A DNA stretch of 52,709 bases from Chloroflexota bacterium (GCA_027622595.1 JAQBZZ010000006.1:1-52709), one strand, 5' to 3'; shown: positions 28,876 through 38,993, counted from the stretch's first letter. The notes: generated by a model from the letters alone, not told the origin. Numbers and translations are program-made.

Positions 28876-29565
28876 ATGGCCAAGTCAGTGATGGTAATAG
28901 GTCTCGGCAGGTTCGGGACAAGCGTCGCACACACCCTTTTCCAGTTGGGATATGATGTGCTTGGCATTGACACCGACGAGAGGGTGGTACAGGCCAACCT
29001 GGGACAGTTAACCTACAGCGTTCAGGGAGATGCGACCAACGAGACGACCCTGAGAGAGCTTGGCGTAACCAACTTCGATGCGGCCATAGTGGCGGTTGGC
29101 TCCGACATGCAGTCCAGCCTCATGACCTCGGTCCTCCTGGCTACCCTGGATGTGCCTCTCATCATCGCTCGGGCCGAGAATCCGCTTCACGGCAATACCC
29201 TTCAGAGGATAGGGGTGCATAAGATAATCTACCCTGAACAGGAGATGGGGGAGTTTTTAGCTCACAGCCTGTTCAATCCGGATGTACTGGAGTATATGGA
29301 CCTGACACCCGATTTCGGTATAAGCAAGATAAAGGTGCCGGACTCTCTTGCTGACAAGAGCCTCAAGGATGCGGGACTGGGTGGAGGTGCCAGGGACAAG
29401 TATGGCGTGGCGGTCATTGCAATAAAACGAGGTAAAGATGTGACCCTGGCCCCAGATGAGGATGATATCCTTCATAAGGGAGATATCCTGGTGGTGGCTG
29501 CTAAGGACGAACAGCTGGAAAGATTACATCCGCGTCAGCAGGAGTTGGGTCATGAAGGTACCTAG
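28876..29565 (+). CDS. trkA: TrkA/KtrA-family K+ channel regulator (RCK_N + RCK_C)
   Basis: 229 aa; VMVIGLGRFGTSVAHTLFQLGYDVLGIDTDE; C-terminal RCK_C; stop codon lies in the TIR of the adjacent MITE-like element. Confidence 0.92.
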   Translation: MAKSVMVIGLGRFGTSVAHTLFQLGYDVLGIDTDERVVQANLGQLTYSVQGDATNETTLRELGVTNFDAAIVAVGSDMQSSLMTSVLLATLDVPLIIARAENPLHGNTLQRIGVHKIIYPEQEMGEFLAHSLFNPDVLEYMDLTPDFGISKIKVPDSLADKSLKDAGLGGGARDKYGVAVIAIKRGKDVTLAPDEDDILHKGDILVVAAKDEQLERLHPRQQELGHEGT

Positions 29566-29750
29566 CAGGCTGCGGAAAAACTCTGGGGCCAGATTGACGC
29601 CCTTCTTTGATCGGCGAAAGGCGTCACAGTCTAAGATGGATGTGAGAGTTAACATGAATCTCCCGGGTCTTCTACAACGTATATCGCCGGGTCAGCCAGA
29701 CCAATTCCGCTGCCATTTGCCAGGGACCCCCTTTATCCGCAGCCTGCTAG
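29562..29750. mobile_element. MITE-like element, ~189 bp, with terminal inverted repeats
   Basis: Left end ctagcaggctgcggaaaaac; right end (reverse complement) ctagcaggctgcggataaag; palindromic CTAG at both ends may be the target duplication; too short to code a transposase. Confidence 0.7.
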
Positions 29751-29913
29751 GGCTGTGCTAGAAGCCGGCATGCCATCATGACGAGAGAAAAGAACACCAA
29801 ACTGCTCCAATTTACGGTTCTCAATGCTTGATGTGTATGAAACCGCTCCCTATAATTTGGCACTAACGTTGAGTGAAGATGCCCCTGAAGGGCAGCATGG
29901 AGCAAGGCAAGAT

Positions 29914-30369
29914 ATGCCTGTAGAAAAGATACTGGTGCCGGTGCATGATAATGGTTGTGACGACGAAGCATTGCGTCTGGCGGGTGAGATAGCCAGGGTT
30001 AACAAGGCAACAGTACACGCTCTGTACGTAATTGAGGTCAAGAGAGACCTGCCACTGGACGCAGAGATAGCACAGGAAACGTCCAAGGCGGAGAAGGTGC
30101 TTCATCACCTTGAGCAGTTGGGTAAGGAATTGAAGTGCTCTGTGGAGGCTACGCTCCTTCAGGCCAGGGATGTAGGGCCGGCCGTGGTCCAAGAGGCGGT
30201 GGAAAGAGGATCGGAACTCATAGTGATGCAGATGCCGTACAAGAAACGCTTCGGCTCATTTACCCTTGGAGATACGATTCCATACATCCTGAAGAATGCT
30301 CCGTGTCAGGTAATTCTCTGTAGGGATGCTATGACCCCTGATATCAAAAATGGTTCAACTCACGCCTAA
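29914..30369 (+). CDS. Universal stress protein (UspA) family
   Basis: MPVEKILVPVHDNGCDDEALRLAGEIARVNKATVHALYVIEV...LIVMQMPYKKRFGSFTLGDTIPYILKNAPCQVILCR. Confidence 0.88.
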   Translation: MPVEKILVPVHDNGCDDEALRLAGEIARVNKATVHALYVIEVKRDLPLDAEIAQETSKAEKVLHHLEQLGKELKCSVEATLLQARDVGPAVVQEAVERGSELIVMQMPYKKRFGSFTLGDTIPYILKNAPCQVILCRDAMTPDIKNGSTHA

Positions 30370-30378
30370 CTACGAATC

Positions 30379-30777
30379 ATGAGAGTCCTGGTGATGGGTT
30401 GCGGCAGAGTTGGGTCCACGATAGCCACGGCTCTGTGGAAAGAAGGCCACCAAGTAGTTGTCCTCGATGCCAACCCTGAGAGTTTGCGCCGTTTGCCGAC
30501 AGAGCTTCAGAAGGAAGCAATCGTGGGAGACGGCACCCTGGAGGAGCACCTGAGAAATGGAGGTATCGAGAACACGGATGCCTTTGTCGCTGTTTCGACC
30601 GGGGACACCGCCAACATCCTGGCTGGACAAATGGCCAAACACGTATTTCAGGTACCGAAAGTGGTCTGCCGGATAGACGATACAGCCCGTTATGAGATTT
30701 ATACGGAGTTGGGTCTGACAGCCGTGAGTTCGACACAGATGGTCTCCGACCTGATTTCACAGGCGGTATATAGCTAG
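30379..30777 (+). CDS. TrkA-N (RCK_N) domain protein lacking RCK_C
   Basis: 132 aa; MRVLVMGCGRVGSTIATALWKEGHQVVVLDANPESL...; ends soon after the N domain. Confidence 0.88.
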   Translation: MRVLVMGCGRVGSTIATALWKEGHQVVVLDANPESLRRLPTELQKEAIVGDGTLEEHLRNGGIENTDAFVAVSTGDTANILAGQMAKHVFQVPKVVCRIDDTARYEIYTELGLTAVSSTQMVSDLISQAVYS

Positions 30778-30782
30778 AGACC

Positions 30783-31448
30783 ATGTATATAATCGTAGTA
30801 GGCGCAGGCAAAATGGGTTACCATCTCGCCAAAGCCCTTTTGAAAAGCGAGCACGAGGTCTTCATCATCGAGCGTTCCTCTCTTAAGAGCGAGACTATCA
30901 GAGAGGAATTGGGAAGCTTGGTTATTGTGGGCGATGGCTGTGAAGAGGCTGTATTGAAGGAGGCAGGCACGTCCAGGGCCGACGTATTCATAGCGGCCAC
31001 TGGGGCCGATGAAGACAACCTGGTAGCTTGCCAAATAGCCAAGCACCGCTTCCAAGTGCCCAGAACTATTTCCATCATCAACAACCCGAACAATGAAAAA
31101 CTGTTCGTAGAGTTGGGCATCGATGTATGTGTGAGCAGCACTGACATCATACTGTCACACATAGAAGAGGAACTCCCTGCACATTCACTGATACACTTCA
31201 TGGCTATCAGGGGGTCCAACCGGGAAGTCGTTGGTATTCGCATACCACCGGACGCGGCGGTAGTAGGCCGGGTTCTAGGGGATGTGCCCATACCTGAAGA
31301 CAGCTTAATCTCCTTCATATTGAAAAAGGACGGTACGCTCATGGTGCCCGACAGTGAGGCTGTTCTTGGCTCCGGGGATGAAGTAGTGGCAATAACCACT
31401 GCGGATGGCGAAGAAGCTTTGCGGGAGGCCCTGACGGGGGCAGCGTAG
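30783..31448 (+). CDS. TrkA-family protein (RCK_N + RCK_C)
   Basis: 221 aa; MYIIVVGAGKMGYHLAKALLKSEHEVFIIERS; C-terminal ...EDSLISFILKKDGTLMVPDSEAVLGSGDEVVAIT. Confidence 0.9.
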   Translation: MYIIVVGAGKMGYHLAKALLKSEHEVFIIERSSLKSETIREELGSLVIVGDGCEEAVLKEAGTSRADVFIAATGADEDNLVACQIAKHRFQVPRTISIINNPNNEKLFVELGIDVCVSSTDIILSHIEEELPAHSLIHFMAIRGSNREVVGIRIPPDAAVVGRVLGDVPIPEDSLISFILKKDGTLMVPDSEAVLGSGDEVVAITTADGEEALREALTGAA

Positions 31449-31452
31449 TGGC

Positions 31453-32283
31453 ATGGTGAAACAGATAGCCTATTTGGGCCCGGCAGGGACTTATACCGAG
31501 GCAGCAGCCCTGCAATACGACCCACAGGCCAAACTTCTACCATTTCCCTCAATTGCTGCCGTGGTGGCAGCGGTGGACTCAAGAATGACGGAAGAGGGTG
31601 TGGTCCCCATAGAAAATAGCCTTGAGGGATCGGTTACAGATACCCTTGACTTGCTGATCCACGATTCAAATCTGTCCATCCTCAACGAGATGGTGATACC
31701 AATTGAACACTGTCTCCTGGTTAAGCCAGGCGGTTCGGCTCAAGAGATAAAATTGGTATACTCCCATCCTCAGGCTCTGGCGCAGTGCCGCCGCTTTATC
31801 GAGAGACATTTTCCCGCAGCTCAGGCTGTGGCTGCCTTAAGCACAGCGGCCGCAGTTGAGGATATGCTGGGGAGTCAGTCTCCGGCGGCGGCCATCGCCA
31901 CCAGCAGGGCGGCTGAGATATATGGAGCAGAGATACTATCGCGGGGAATCCAAGACAGCCTTGCCAATCACACCCGTTTTGTGGTCCTTGCACAGCATGA
32001 TCATGCTCCCACCGGGCGAGACAAGACCTCCCTGTGTTTCTCATTCAATGATGATCGTTCAGGTATGCTCTACTCAGCGATGGGCCATTTTGCGACCAGG
32101 AACATCAACCTGGCGAAGGTGGAGTCACGCCCTAACAAAGAGAGCCTGGGACGTTATATCTTCCTGATTGACCTGGATGGTCACAGAGAGGATGCTTCGG
32201 TGCAGGAGGCCCTCAGCAGCCTGGAAGCGGAGGTCTCCATGATGAAGGTCTTCGGTTCATATCCCCGCTACCAGAACTCTTAG
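31453..32283 (+). CDS. pheA: Prephenate dehydratase with ACT domain
   Basis: 276 aa; IAYLGPAGTYTEAAAL, VVPIENSLEGSVTDTLDLL, NHTRFVVL, ESRPNKESLGRYIFLIDLDGH. Confidence 0.95.
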   Translation: MVKQIAYLGPAGTYTEAAALQYDPQAKLLPFPSIAAVVAAVDSRMTEEGVVPIENSLEGSVTDTLDLLIHDSNLSILNEMVIPIEHCLLVKPGGSAQEIKLVYSHPQALAQCRRFIERHFPAAQAVAALSTAAAVEDMLGSQSPAAAIATSRAAEIYGAEILSRGIQDSLANHTRFVVLAQHDHAPTGRDKTSLCFSFNDDRSGMLYSAMGHFATRNINLAKVESRPNKESLGRYIFLIDLDGHREDASVQEALSSLEAEVSMMKVFGSYPRYQNS

Positions 32284-32307
32284 GTCAGCGCTTCCTTGTG
32301 GAACCCC

Positions 32308-32338
32308 TCGCTCTTCCATACGGGATGCGAGGGGCTCT
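32308..32338. terminator. Candidate bidirectional terminator between pheA and the YtxH gene
   Basis: cccctcgc ... gcgagggg, 8-bp stem, followed by ctctacgtctttctc. Confidence 0.4.
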
Positions 32339-32399
32339 ACGTCTTTCTCAAAAGGGGCCAGAGTCCAGGCAACTCCCCACCGGTTGGACTAACAGTGGC

Positions 32400-32696
32400 T
32401 TAGATAGACGGCTCTTCCAGATTGTCTGAGGAGGGCTCCTCTGGACTGGTGACTTCCCTCTCTCCTCTCATCCGGCTGGCGACCACCTTTCCCTCTTCGA
32501 TGACTTCACGCACGCGTTCCCTGGCTGCCGCCCTCAACTCCTCAGCCTTCTGCCTTAGCCCTGCGGTCCTCCCCATGAACTGAGTTCGGGTCTCTTCTCC
32601 AGGCCCGGGAGCCAGGATGAGTCCTGCCAGTGCTCCTATAACGCCTCCAAGGATCAGACCTATGCCAAATCCCGGTCCTCTTTCTTCACTCGCCAT
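32400..32696 (-). CDS. YtxH-domain protein
   Basis: 98 aa; GFGIGLILGGVIGALAGLILAPGPGEETRTQF. Confidence 0.82.
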   Translation of the reverse strand: MASEERGPGFGIGLILGGVIGALAGLILAPGPGEETRTQFMGRTAGLRQKAEELRAAARERVREVIEEGKVVASRMRGEREVTSPEEPSSDNLEEPSI

Positions 32697-32994
32697 CTTT
32701 CTTTCCTCCTTTACCTCTACCTCGTGAAAGCCCTAGAAGAAAGGCCACCACTCGCCCCGCTGTAAACGTTTTGGTGGAAGCGCTGATCAGGGGCTTTACC
32801 ACCTTCTCCGACAGTTGAGAGGTTACTTCCTGAGCGTTCTTTAGAGTTGCCTTTGCCGAATCCAGGGTGGGTGCCACTTTGCGGTATAGCGAAAGGCCCA
32901 CGACTGTGGCTATCAGCATTGCCAGGACACCGACCATAGCAAAGAGGACTATGGTCAGGTCCCTGATAACGGCTACCAGTTCCGCTCCACTCAT
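32686..32994 (-). CDS. DUF948-like single-TM protein
   Basis: 102 aa; N-terminal TM, LYRKVAPTLDSAKATLKNAQEVTSQLSEKVVKPL. Confidence 0.6.
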   Translation of the reverse strand: MSGAELVAVIRDLTIVLFAMVGVLAMLIATVVGLSLYRKVAPTLDSAKATLKNAQEVTSQLSEKVVKPLISASTKTFTAGRVVAFLLGLSRGRGKGGKKDGE

Positions 32995-33088
32995 CCCTTC
33001 TTCTCCTTGTTTTGCATTCCACCCTCCAAATGCGCTTGCAACCCCAACTCATATAGTATCACAGGCCATTGCCACTCTCAAAGCACGG

Positions 33089-36000
33089 CTAGTCTGAGAG
33101 CACTTGATATATCCGCACTTCCGGATTGGCGTACACGAGTTCCAAGTTGCTGTCTAGCATGCGCTCGAATTTTTCCAGGCCTTGCGCGGGGTAGTAGTGG
33201 CTCTCGATTTCTCCCACGTATATGTACTCCACCTGGTACTTGTCAAAAAGCACGAGAGCCTCCTCTCCGCTGGTGGTGGAGTACATGCGACGGACGTCTT
33301 CAACACGCTCTCCGATTATGGGGCCGTAGCCGCGCTGCTGAGACTGATGGTTATCCCAGCCAAGCACAGTTGGCAGACCGGTATATATGGATATCCGTCC
33401 ATGCAGGCTTCTGTATAGCTCCCCCTGTCCTTCCAGTATTACAGGAGAGCCTGCGACGTTACCTCGCAACCACTTAATCGCCTCGTAGTCCCAGGCAAGC
33501 TCCTCTCGACCACGGCCGCGATCGAAGGTGTACTGCGCGTCAGCCATGTAGGCAAGGCCGTTCAAGGTGAGGGGCAGTACCTGGAACCGGTCCCTCAAGC
33601 GGGCCTGCGTCCCAGCCACGGTATATATCGAACTGCTCAGCAACAGAGCCAAAAACAATACAATCCACGTCCCCCTGAGCATTCTGGCAGCCAGGTTCGG
33701 GGATGCCATTTTCCAAAAAACCAGGCCAAAATCCATGCGCCACAGGAGATAAGCGCTCACAACTCCCAGAAGCACCCACGCCTGAAGGTAGAACTTGAAC
33801 ACGGTGTTCATGCGGGCTATGTCTCCCTTTATGGTGACGATCTCCACGCCCGCGCCAAGGGCCAGTGCCATCCCAAGGAGCATCATGACAAAGAGTCCGT
33901 AAGGCAGTTCCGTTTGGGATGAGAGCCAGTGCCATGCCAACGTGGCGGTCGGTAGGATAAGCAAGGCTATGAAGGCCACAGTGGTATACCCGCTTACAGC
34001 GAAGGTAATCAACGAGGCTAGAGGCAGTCCTATGAGCAGCACGAGTCTCAGCGCCTTCCAGGAGTCCTCGGATTCTCGTGTGATCCCACCGCCACTACCG
34101 CCAGGGAGACCGATTATTGCTGAGAGAAAGCCGCGGGCCTTGTACAGGAGGAACGTAAACACTACGAAGACGAACAGGCCGTGAATGCCCAGGTAGGCGT
34201 AAAGTGGCGTTTGCCACTTGCTGGAGAACACGCCGTCGGAAAAGGACTGGTTGGTGTCTATAAAGGGAGCGAAAAGCGTGGTCGTAGCCAGGTACAGGAA
34301 CGCACCCTGGATGGCAGTCCGCAGCAGCAGCGATAGGTTGATACGGCGGGAGTGGGCATACTCTCCGATGAGTATCGCCGTCACTCCTATGACTATATAA
34401 GTGGGAAAGTCCCATGTATTGATGGCCCTTAGAGAACCCACAGCCAGGGCCAGGGCCAGGATGAGGAACACCCTGGAGGCCAGGCCAAGGCCATACTTGA
34501 AGCGTAGTGCTACGTTCAGAGCCATACCAAGAGACAGAAGTGTGAATGGAATAGCCATAAGATGGGCATGCAGGTCCGCGAAGAGGAAGGTGAAGAAGGG
34601 GAACTCGGTAATCTCGTAGCCCCGGGGGTCGCCGGGAGGTATCATCCGGCTGCTTCGCCAGAAGTCGAATGTGCCGAAGGGCTGATTATCGCCCCACACC
34701 CTGGCCAGGCCCTGGCCCACCTGAACAATACCGTCCAGGTTTCCCATGAGCGCCACGAAAAAGATGGCAGCCAGTCCTGCCAGCACCGGCGATGCTCTGA
34801 TGCCGTCCGCGCCCCTGCTACGGCGTGTGCCCTCTGCCAGGTTGTACACCAAGGAAAAAATCCCCACCGTAGTGAGGGCGAAGAACAGGGGGATAGCCAG
34901 ATTGAAAGCGATCTCCGGCAGTATGCCCGTAACCTTGATGAGGCTGGCCACGATGAACTGGCCGAAGTAGTAGTAGTTTATGTATCCGCCCGCAAACCAG
35001 GGGTCGTAGGGAGGCATGTACGTGGAACGCACAACGGCGGTGAGGTAGGCCATCTCCATCGGTTTCTCGCCCCCGTTGTATGGATGCCACAGATCGGGGT
35101 TGGCAGCCCGTAACAGCAGGAACAGGAGGAACGAGCCCATAAAGATGGACTCTCCTATTATCACCAGACGGAGGTTATCCCTGAAGAAGGCGGATACGTC
35201 CACACGGCGGGTGTAGACGACTAGCAGGGAAGCGGTTGCCACCAGCAGCGCCCCCAGGAGAACGGAGTTCCGCGAGAATGGCATCCACTGGAGGCTTGCG
35301 AAGAGCCAAGCCAGGTAGGCCGCGAGGAGAATGCTCAATGGTTTGGCCAACAGGTATCCACGGTCAGGGAGGGCCTTGAAGAGGAAGAGGCTGAGCGGCA
35401 GACCCAGCAGCGCCAGTCCCTGTATCCATATTATCCATATGGCCGCTGAGAAGCGATTAGAGAGATTCTGTGGGTCAAATATAGCAGTCCATGTCCCGCC
35501 CTGACGCTGGGCCTCCAGGTCTGCCTCCGACAATAACAGCGTCTTGCCGTCGGCGTCGGTTGGTGTCTCCTCCAGCAGGCGGCTCAACGTCTCCGATGCG
35601 CTCAGGCGCTCCTGGTTCTTGAATATGAGCACCTTGGGATGGTCGTATACGCTGAAGCTTTCGTCGGCATAGCCCAGGTTTATGGTGAATGAGGCCGGGC
35701 GGTATGGTCCAAGGGCTGCTGGGGTTGGCAAGTCTGGGCGGGCAAATGTGTCGTCCACAAAAGTGACTCCCATGAACTCCGGGTATGTGGCCTCCCAGTG
35801 CTCCAGCCTGTAGCCCAACTCTTCGCCGAAGAGCTTGCGATAGTATTCGCCGCTCTCGGGGTATCGCTCGGGCACACGCGGGATGCTCCCGTAGAGCCGG
35901 TTGCTGAAGAAGACCAGGTAGTCGGCCCCGGAGAGTTGATCGGCCACCCGGGTAATCTTGGTAATCTTGGCCTGGCCGTCACTGTAGGTCACGCTGTCGG

Positions 36001-37513
36001 AGTCGTACATCCTCATGCAGCTCACGGCGTCCCACTGGTTGCCGCAGCCCAGTCTGTACCCGACCATATTGGGAAGCTGCTCCTCCCAGTGCTCCTCCAG
36101 GATTATCGACCCCTTAGGCACATTATCGTTGATCCATTCGGAGGCCCGCATCGCTGTGTGAGGTTGGTTGTAGATATTGAGATACGCAAGGGCATAAAAA
36201 CCCGTGGCGGCTATCAACAGTCCCATACCCCAATGCACTAGGGCCGTCTGATGTGGTCTGTGCTCTGCGAACCAGTCCCTTATCCAGAAGAGCATCCGCG
36301 CCCCCATGACGATGAGGAACGGGGTCATGGGGAGCATGTACCTCATGAACTTCACCTGAAGGTAGCCGGTGAGGAGGAGGTAGGGGAGTACCCACGCCAT
36401 GATGAGCAGGTCTCCCTTGTTACGGCGGGCGATGGTCAGGCCGGCGGTAAACGCCACGGATACCCATGCCACTATGCCAAGGGGTAAGCCAAGGCCGAAG
36501 AGGGCGAGTTGCTTGATCTGGTACCAGTATGGGGCTGTATCAATGTACTGCTGGGTAAATGGCAGCCCCGATGTGCCGCGCACCATGTCGAACTGTGCAC
36601 CCACGTCGCAGGCAAAGTAGTTGTTGTCCAGGAACCTTAAGAAGGAAAAAGGTATACCGCACGGATCGGGCCGGTACCAGTCTAGGAAGGCGTACGGGGT
36701 GGTGATGAAGAACAGCAGCAGGGATGCCATGCCTCCCAGGATGAGGTTTCGGACGATAGAGGCCAGGAGTTTCTTGGATGGCCTTAGTAAAGTAAACCCT
36801 TCTCCAGTACCCGAGAACGCGTATATGGCATGGGATAAGAAGAAGGCGAGGAACAGGGGAGCGACGCTTATTTTGGAGGCAAGAGCAAGGCCGATGAAAG
36901 CCCCTGCCAGAAGAGAGTAACGTAATCGTCCCTCATGCATCAGGCGTGCCATGAAGTACACCGAGGCTACTATGAAGAAGGCCAGGTAGGTGTCCACGGT
37001 GTAAAAGTGGCTCAACTGGATGTGCAGCACGGCCAGGGCCGCCAGCAGCGACGCCAGTATCCCAACTCGCCTATCGTAAAGGCGGGTTGCCAGGAGAAAC
37101 ACTAATATCACAGTGCCAACGTCCGTCAGTGCAGACAGACCCCTGCCGACGAACCGCAGGTCGTTGAATGTGAGGTCCTTAAAGGTAGAAAAAACAGCGT
37201 CTACGGCCTTTACCGCGTACAGTGGAAGGCTTCCGTAGGGGAACCAGCGGGGATTCAGGGGGCTTTCCTCGGCGTTCAGAAGAACATCCAGGTTGGAGAG
37301 CGACGGCCAGCTCATATCGTTGACGTGGAAGAGGATGGCCCGCTCGTCCGGGTGGAAGAGTCCATCCTGGTCCCAGTTTATGCCGTACAGTCGAAGGCCA
37401 AGGGCGAGAATTACTATGAGGATAGAAGCAAAGGCAACAACGAACCCTCGTGTCTTGAGGGTCAACTGATACAGAGTCTTGGATAGGGGAGTCTTCTCGG
37501 TGGGTAAATCCAC
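33089..37513 (-). CDS. Giant polytopic membrane protein: N-terminal GT39/ArnT-like region fused to C-terminal DUF2298 (Chlor_Arch_YYY) region
   Basis: 1474 aa; N-half HPDERAILFHVNDMSWPSLSNL...NPRWFPYGSLPLYAVKAVDAVF; C-half DPWFAGGYINYYYFGQFIVASLIKVTGI, FFTFLFADLHAHLMAIPF. Confidence 0.88.
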   Translation of the reverse strand: MDLPTEKTPLSKTLYQLTLKTRGFVVAFASILIVILALGLRLYGINWDQDGLFHPDERAILFHVNDMSWPSLSNLDVLLNAEESPLNPRWFPYGSLPLYAVKAVDAVFSTFKDLTFNDLRFVGRGLSALTDVGTVILVFLLATRLYDRRVGILASLLAALAVLHIQLSHFYTVDTYLAFFIVASVYFMARLMHEGRLRYSLLAGAFIGLALASKISVAPLFLAFFLSHAIYAFSGTGEGFTLLRPSKKLLASIVRNLILGGMASLLLFFITTPYAFLDWYRPDPCGIPFSFLRFLDNNYFACDVGAQFDMVRGTSGLPFTQQYIDTAPYWYQIKQLALFGLGLPLGIVAWVSVAFTAGLTIARRNKGDLLIMAWVLPYLLLTGYLQVKFMRYMLPMTPFLIVMGARMLFWIRDWFAEHRPHQTALVHWGMGLLIAATGFYALAYLNIYNQPHTAMRASEWINDNVPKGSIILEEHWEEQLPNMVGYRLGCGNQWDAVSCMRMYDSDSVTYSDGQAKITKITRVADQLSGADYLVFFSNRLYGSIPRVPERYPESGEYYRKLFGEELGYRLEHWEATYPEFMGVTFVDDTFARPDLPTPAALGPYRPASFTINLGYADESFSVYDHPKVLIFKNQERLSASETLSRLLEETPTDADGKTLLLSEADLEAQRQGGTWTAIFDPQNLSNRFSAAIWIIWIQGLALLGLPLSLFLFKALPDRGYLLAKPLSILLAAYLAWLFASLQWMPFSRNSVLLGALLVATASLLVVYTRRVDVSAFFRDNLRLVIIGESIFMGSFLLFLLLRAANPDLWHPYNGGEKPMEMAYLTAVVRSTYMPPYDPWFAGGYINYYYFGQFIVASLIKVTGILPEIAFNLAIPLFFALTTVGIFSLVYNLAEGTRRSRGADGIRASPVLAGLAAIFFVALMGNLDGIVQVGQGLARVWGDNQPFGTFDFWRSSRMIPPGDPRGYEITEFPFFTFLFADLHAHLMAIPFTLLSLGMALNVALRFKYGLGLASRVFLILALALAVGSLRAINTWDFPTYIVIGVTAILIGEYAHSRRINLSLLLRTAIQGAFLYLATTTLFAPFIDTNQSFSDGVFSSKWQTPLYAYLGIHGLFVFVVFTFLLYKARGFLSAIIGLPGGSGGGITRESEDSWKALRLVLLIGLPLASLITFAVSGYTTVAFIALLILPTATLAWHWLSSQTELPYGLFVMMLLGMALALGAGVEIVTIKGDIARMNTVFKFYLQAWVLLGVVSAYLLWRMDFGLVFWKMASPNLAARMLRGTWIVLFLALLLSSSIYTVAGTQARLRDRFQVLPLTLNGLAYMADAQYTFDRGRGREELAWDYEAIKWLRGNVAGSPVILEGQGELYRSLHGRISIYTGLPTVLGWDNHQSQQRGYGPIIGERVEDVRRMYSTTSGEEALVLFDKYQVEYIYVGEIESHYYPAQGLEKFERMLDSNLELVYANPEVRIYQVLSD

Positions 37514-37558
37514 AATGAGGCTATTGTATCAAGGGGCTTAGCTATGGGCAATTTGGCT

Positions 37559-37777
37559 TTATTCGTATCGCCCGTTCTTGACGGATATGATAAACCGTGT
37601 TGGCAAGAGAACCGACAGGCCAATGGCACACTGGAGGGCAATCTGCGCCGAATCGTCCTTTAGAAAGGGTGATTCAACGGCATCAAAGGCTATCATTAAA
37701 ATGAAGAACACCGTAAGTACAACTATGAATGCGTCTATGCCTATGGTGAGTGCTTTATTCCAATCGGCCCATAACAT
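37559..37777 (-). CDS. Hypothetical small membrane protein
   Basis: 72 aa with two hydrophobic segments. Confidence 0.4.
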   Translation of the reverse strand: MLWADWNKALTIGIDAFIVVLTVFFILMIAFDAVESPFLKDDSAQIALQCAIGLSVLLPTRFIISVKNGRYE

Positions 37778-37867
37778 AGCTCAACTCCTGACTATCACAT
37801 GGCTGCTATCCGGTAGTAGATTTTCCGTGCTTCGTATTTCCAATAGGGAATGTGGATGGTCTTCGCG

Positions 37868-37906
37868 CGAAGGGTGGCCCCGACCAAGCGTCTGGGCCAC
37901 CCTTCG
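37868..37906. terminator. Hairpin downstream of gap
   Basis: cgaagggtggccc-cgaccaagcgtct-gggccacccttcg, 13-bp perfect stem. Confidence 0.65.
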
Positions 37907-37943
37907 TTTGCGTGTCAGCGGTTTACAGTTTACAAATCACAAA

Positions 37944-38957
37944 TTACAACCCTTTGTCCACCAGGAAAGCGCACAGGTCGGAGGTGCGGCAGGAGTAGCC
38001 CCACTCGTTGTCGTACCAGCCCAGGATTTTCACCATGTTGCCCTCCATGACCATGGTAGAGAGGGCATCGAAGATACAACTATGGGGGTTGGAGACGATG
38101 TCGCTGCTGACAATGGGGTCCTCGGTGTAGCCCATGATGCCCTTGAGGGAGTTCTCCGACGCGTCTTTGAAGGCGGCGTTGACCTCCTCAACGGTGACAT
38201 TCCTACCAACCTCTGCCACGAAGTCCGTGATGGAGCCTGTTGACACGGGCACTCGCAGGGCCATGCCGTGAATCTTGCCCTGAAGCTCAGGCAGAATGAC
38301 GCCGACGGCCCTGGCCGCTCCGGTGGTGGTTGGGATGATGTTCTGTGCTGCCGCCCGGGCGCGACGGAGGTCCTCGTGGGCCTGGTCGAGTATGCGCTGG
38401 TCGTTGGTGTAGGCGTGGACGGTGGTCATGAGTCCGTGGTGGATGGTGAAGTTGTCGTGGAGGACCTTGACCATGGTCGCAATGCAGTTGGTGGTGCAGG
38501 AGGCATTGGAGAGGATGTTGTGCTTGGCCGGGTCATACTTGTCCTGGTTGACACCGAGGACTACCATCACGTCCTCACCCCTGGCGGGTGCGGAGATGAT
38601 GACCTTCTTGGCACCACCCTTCAGGTGTCCAGCCGCCTTGGCAGCGTCGGTGAAGAAGCCCGTTGACTCTACGACGATGTCAACTCCAAGGTCGCCCCAG
38701 GGCAGGTTTGCAGGGTCCCGCTCAGCGAGTACTTTCACCTCTTTGCCATCGATGAGGAGGGCATTCTCCTTGGCCTCCACCGTGCCTGGGTAGACGCCGT
38801 AGTTGGTGTCGTACTTGAAGAGGTGGGCATTGGTCTTGGCGTCCGTCAGGTCGTTGACTGCTACTACCTCCAGCTTATCAGGGTGCCGCTCCATCGTGGC
38901 CCGCAGCACCTGCCGTCCTATGCGTCCGAATCCGTTGATGCCTATGCGTGTGGTCAT
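37944..38957 (-). CDS. gap: Glyceraldehyde-3-phosphate dehydrogenase, type I
   Basis: 337 aa; [52 protein letters not shown]. Confidence 0.97.
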   Translation of the reverse strand: MTTRIGINGFGRIGRQVLRATMERHPDKLEVVAVNDLTDAKTNAHLFKYDTNYGVYPGTVEAKENALLIDGKEVKVLAERDPANLPWGDLGVDIVVESTGFFTDAAKAAGHLKGGAKKVIISAPARGEDVMVVLGVNQDKYDPAKHNILSNASCTTNCIATMVKVLHDNFTIHHGLMTTVHAYTNDQRILDQAHEDLRRARAAAQNIIPTTTGAARAVGVILPELQGKIHGMALRVPVSTGSITDFVAEVGRNVTVEEVNAAFKDASENSLKGIMGYTEDPIVSSDIVSNPHSCIFDALSTMVMEGNMVKILGWYDNEWGYSCRTSDLCAFLVDKGL

Positions 38958-38993
38958 GTGTTCCTCCTTGTGATTAAGACTTAGATAGCATAC

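Noticed and set aside
30818-31582. 254-aa minus-strand ORF
   Set aside because: Antisense to the TrkA protein and the start of pheA; Ser-rich shadow translation.
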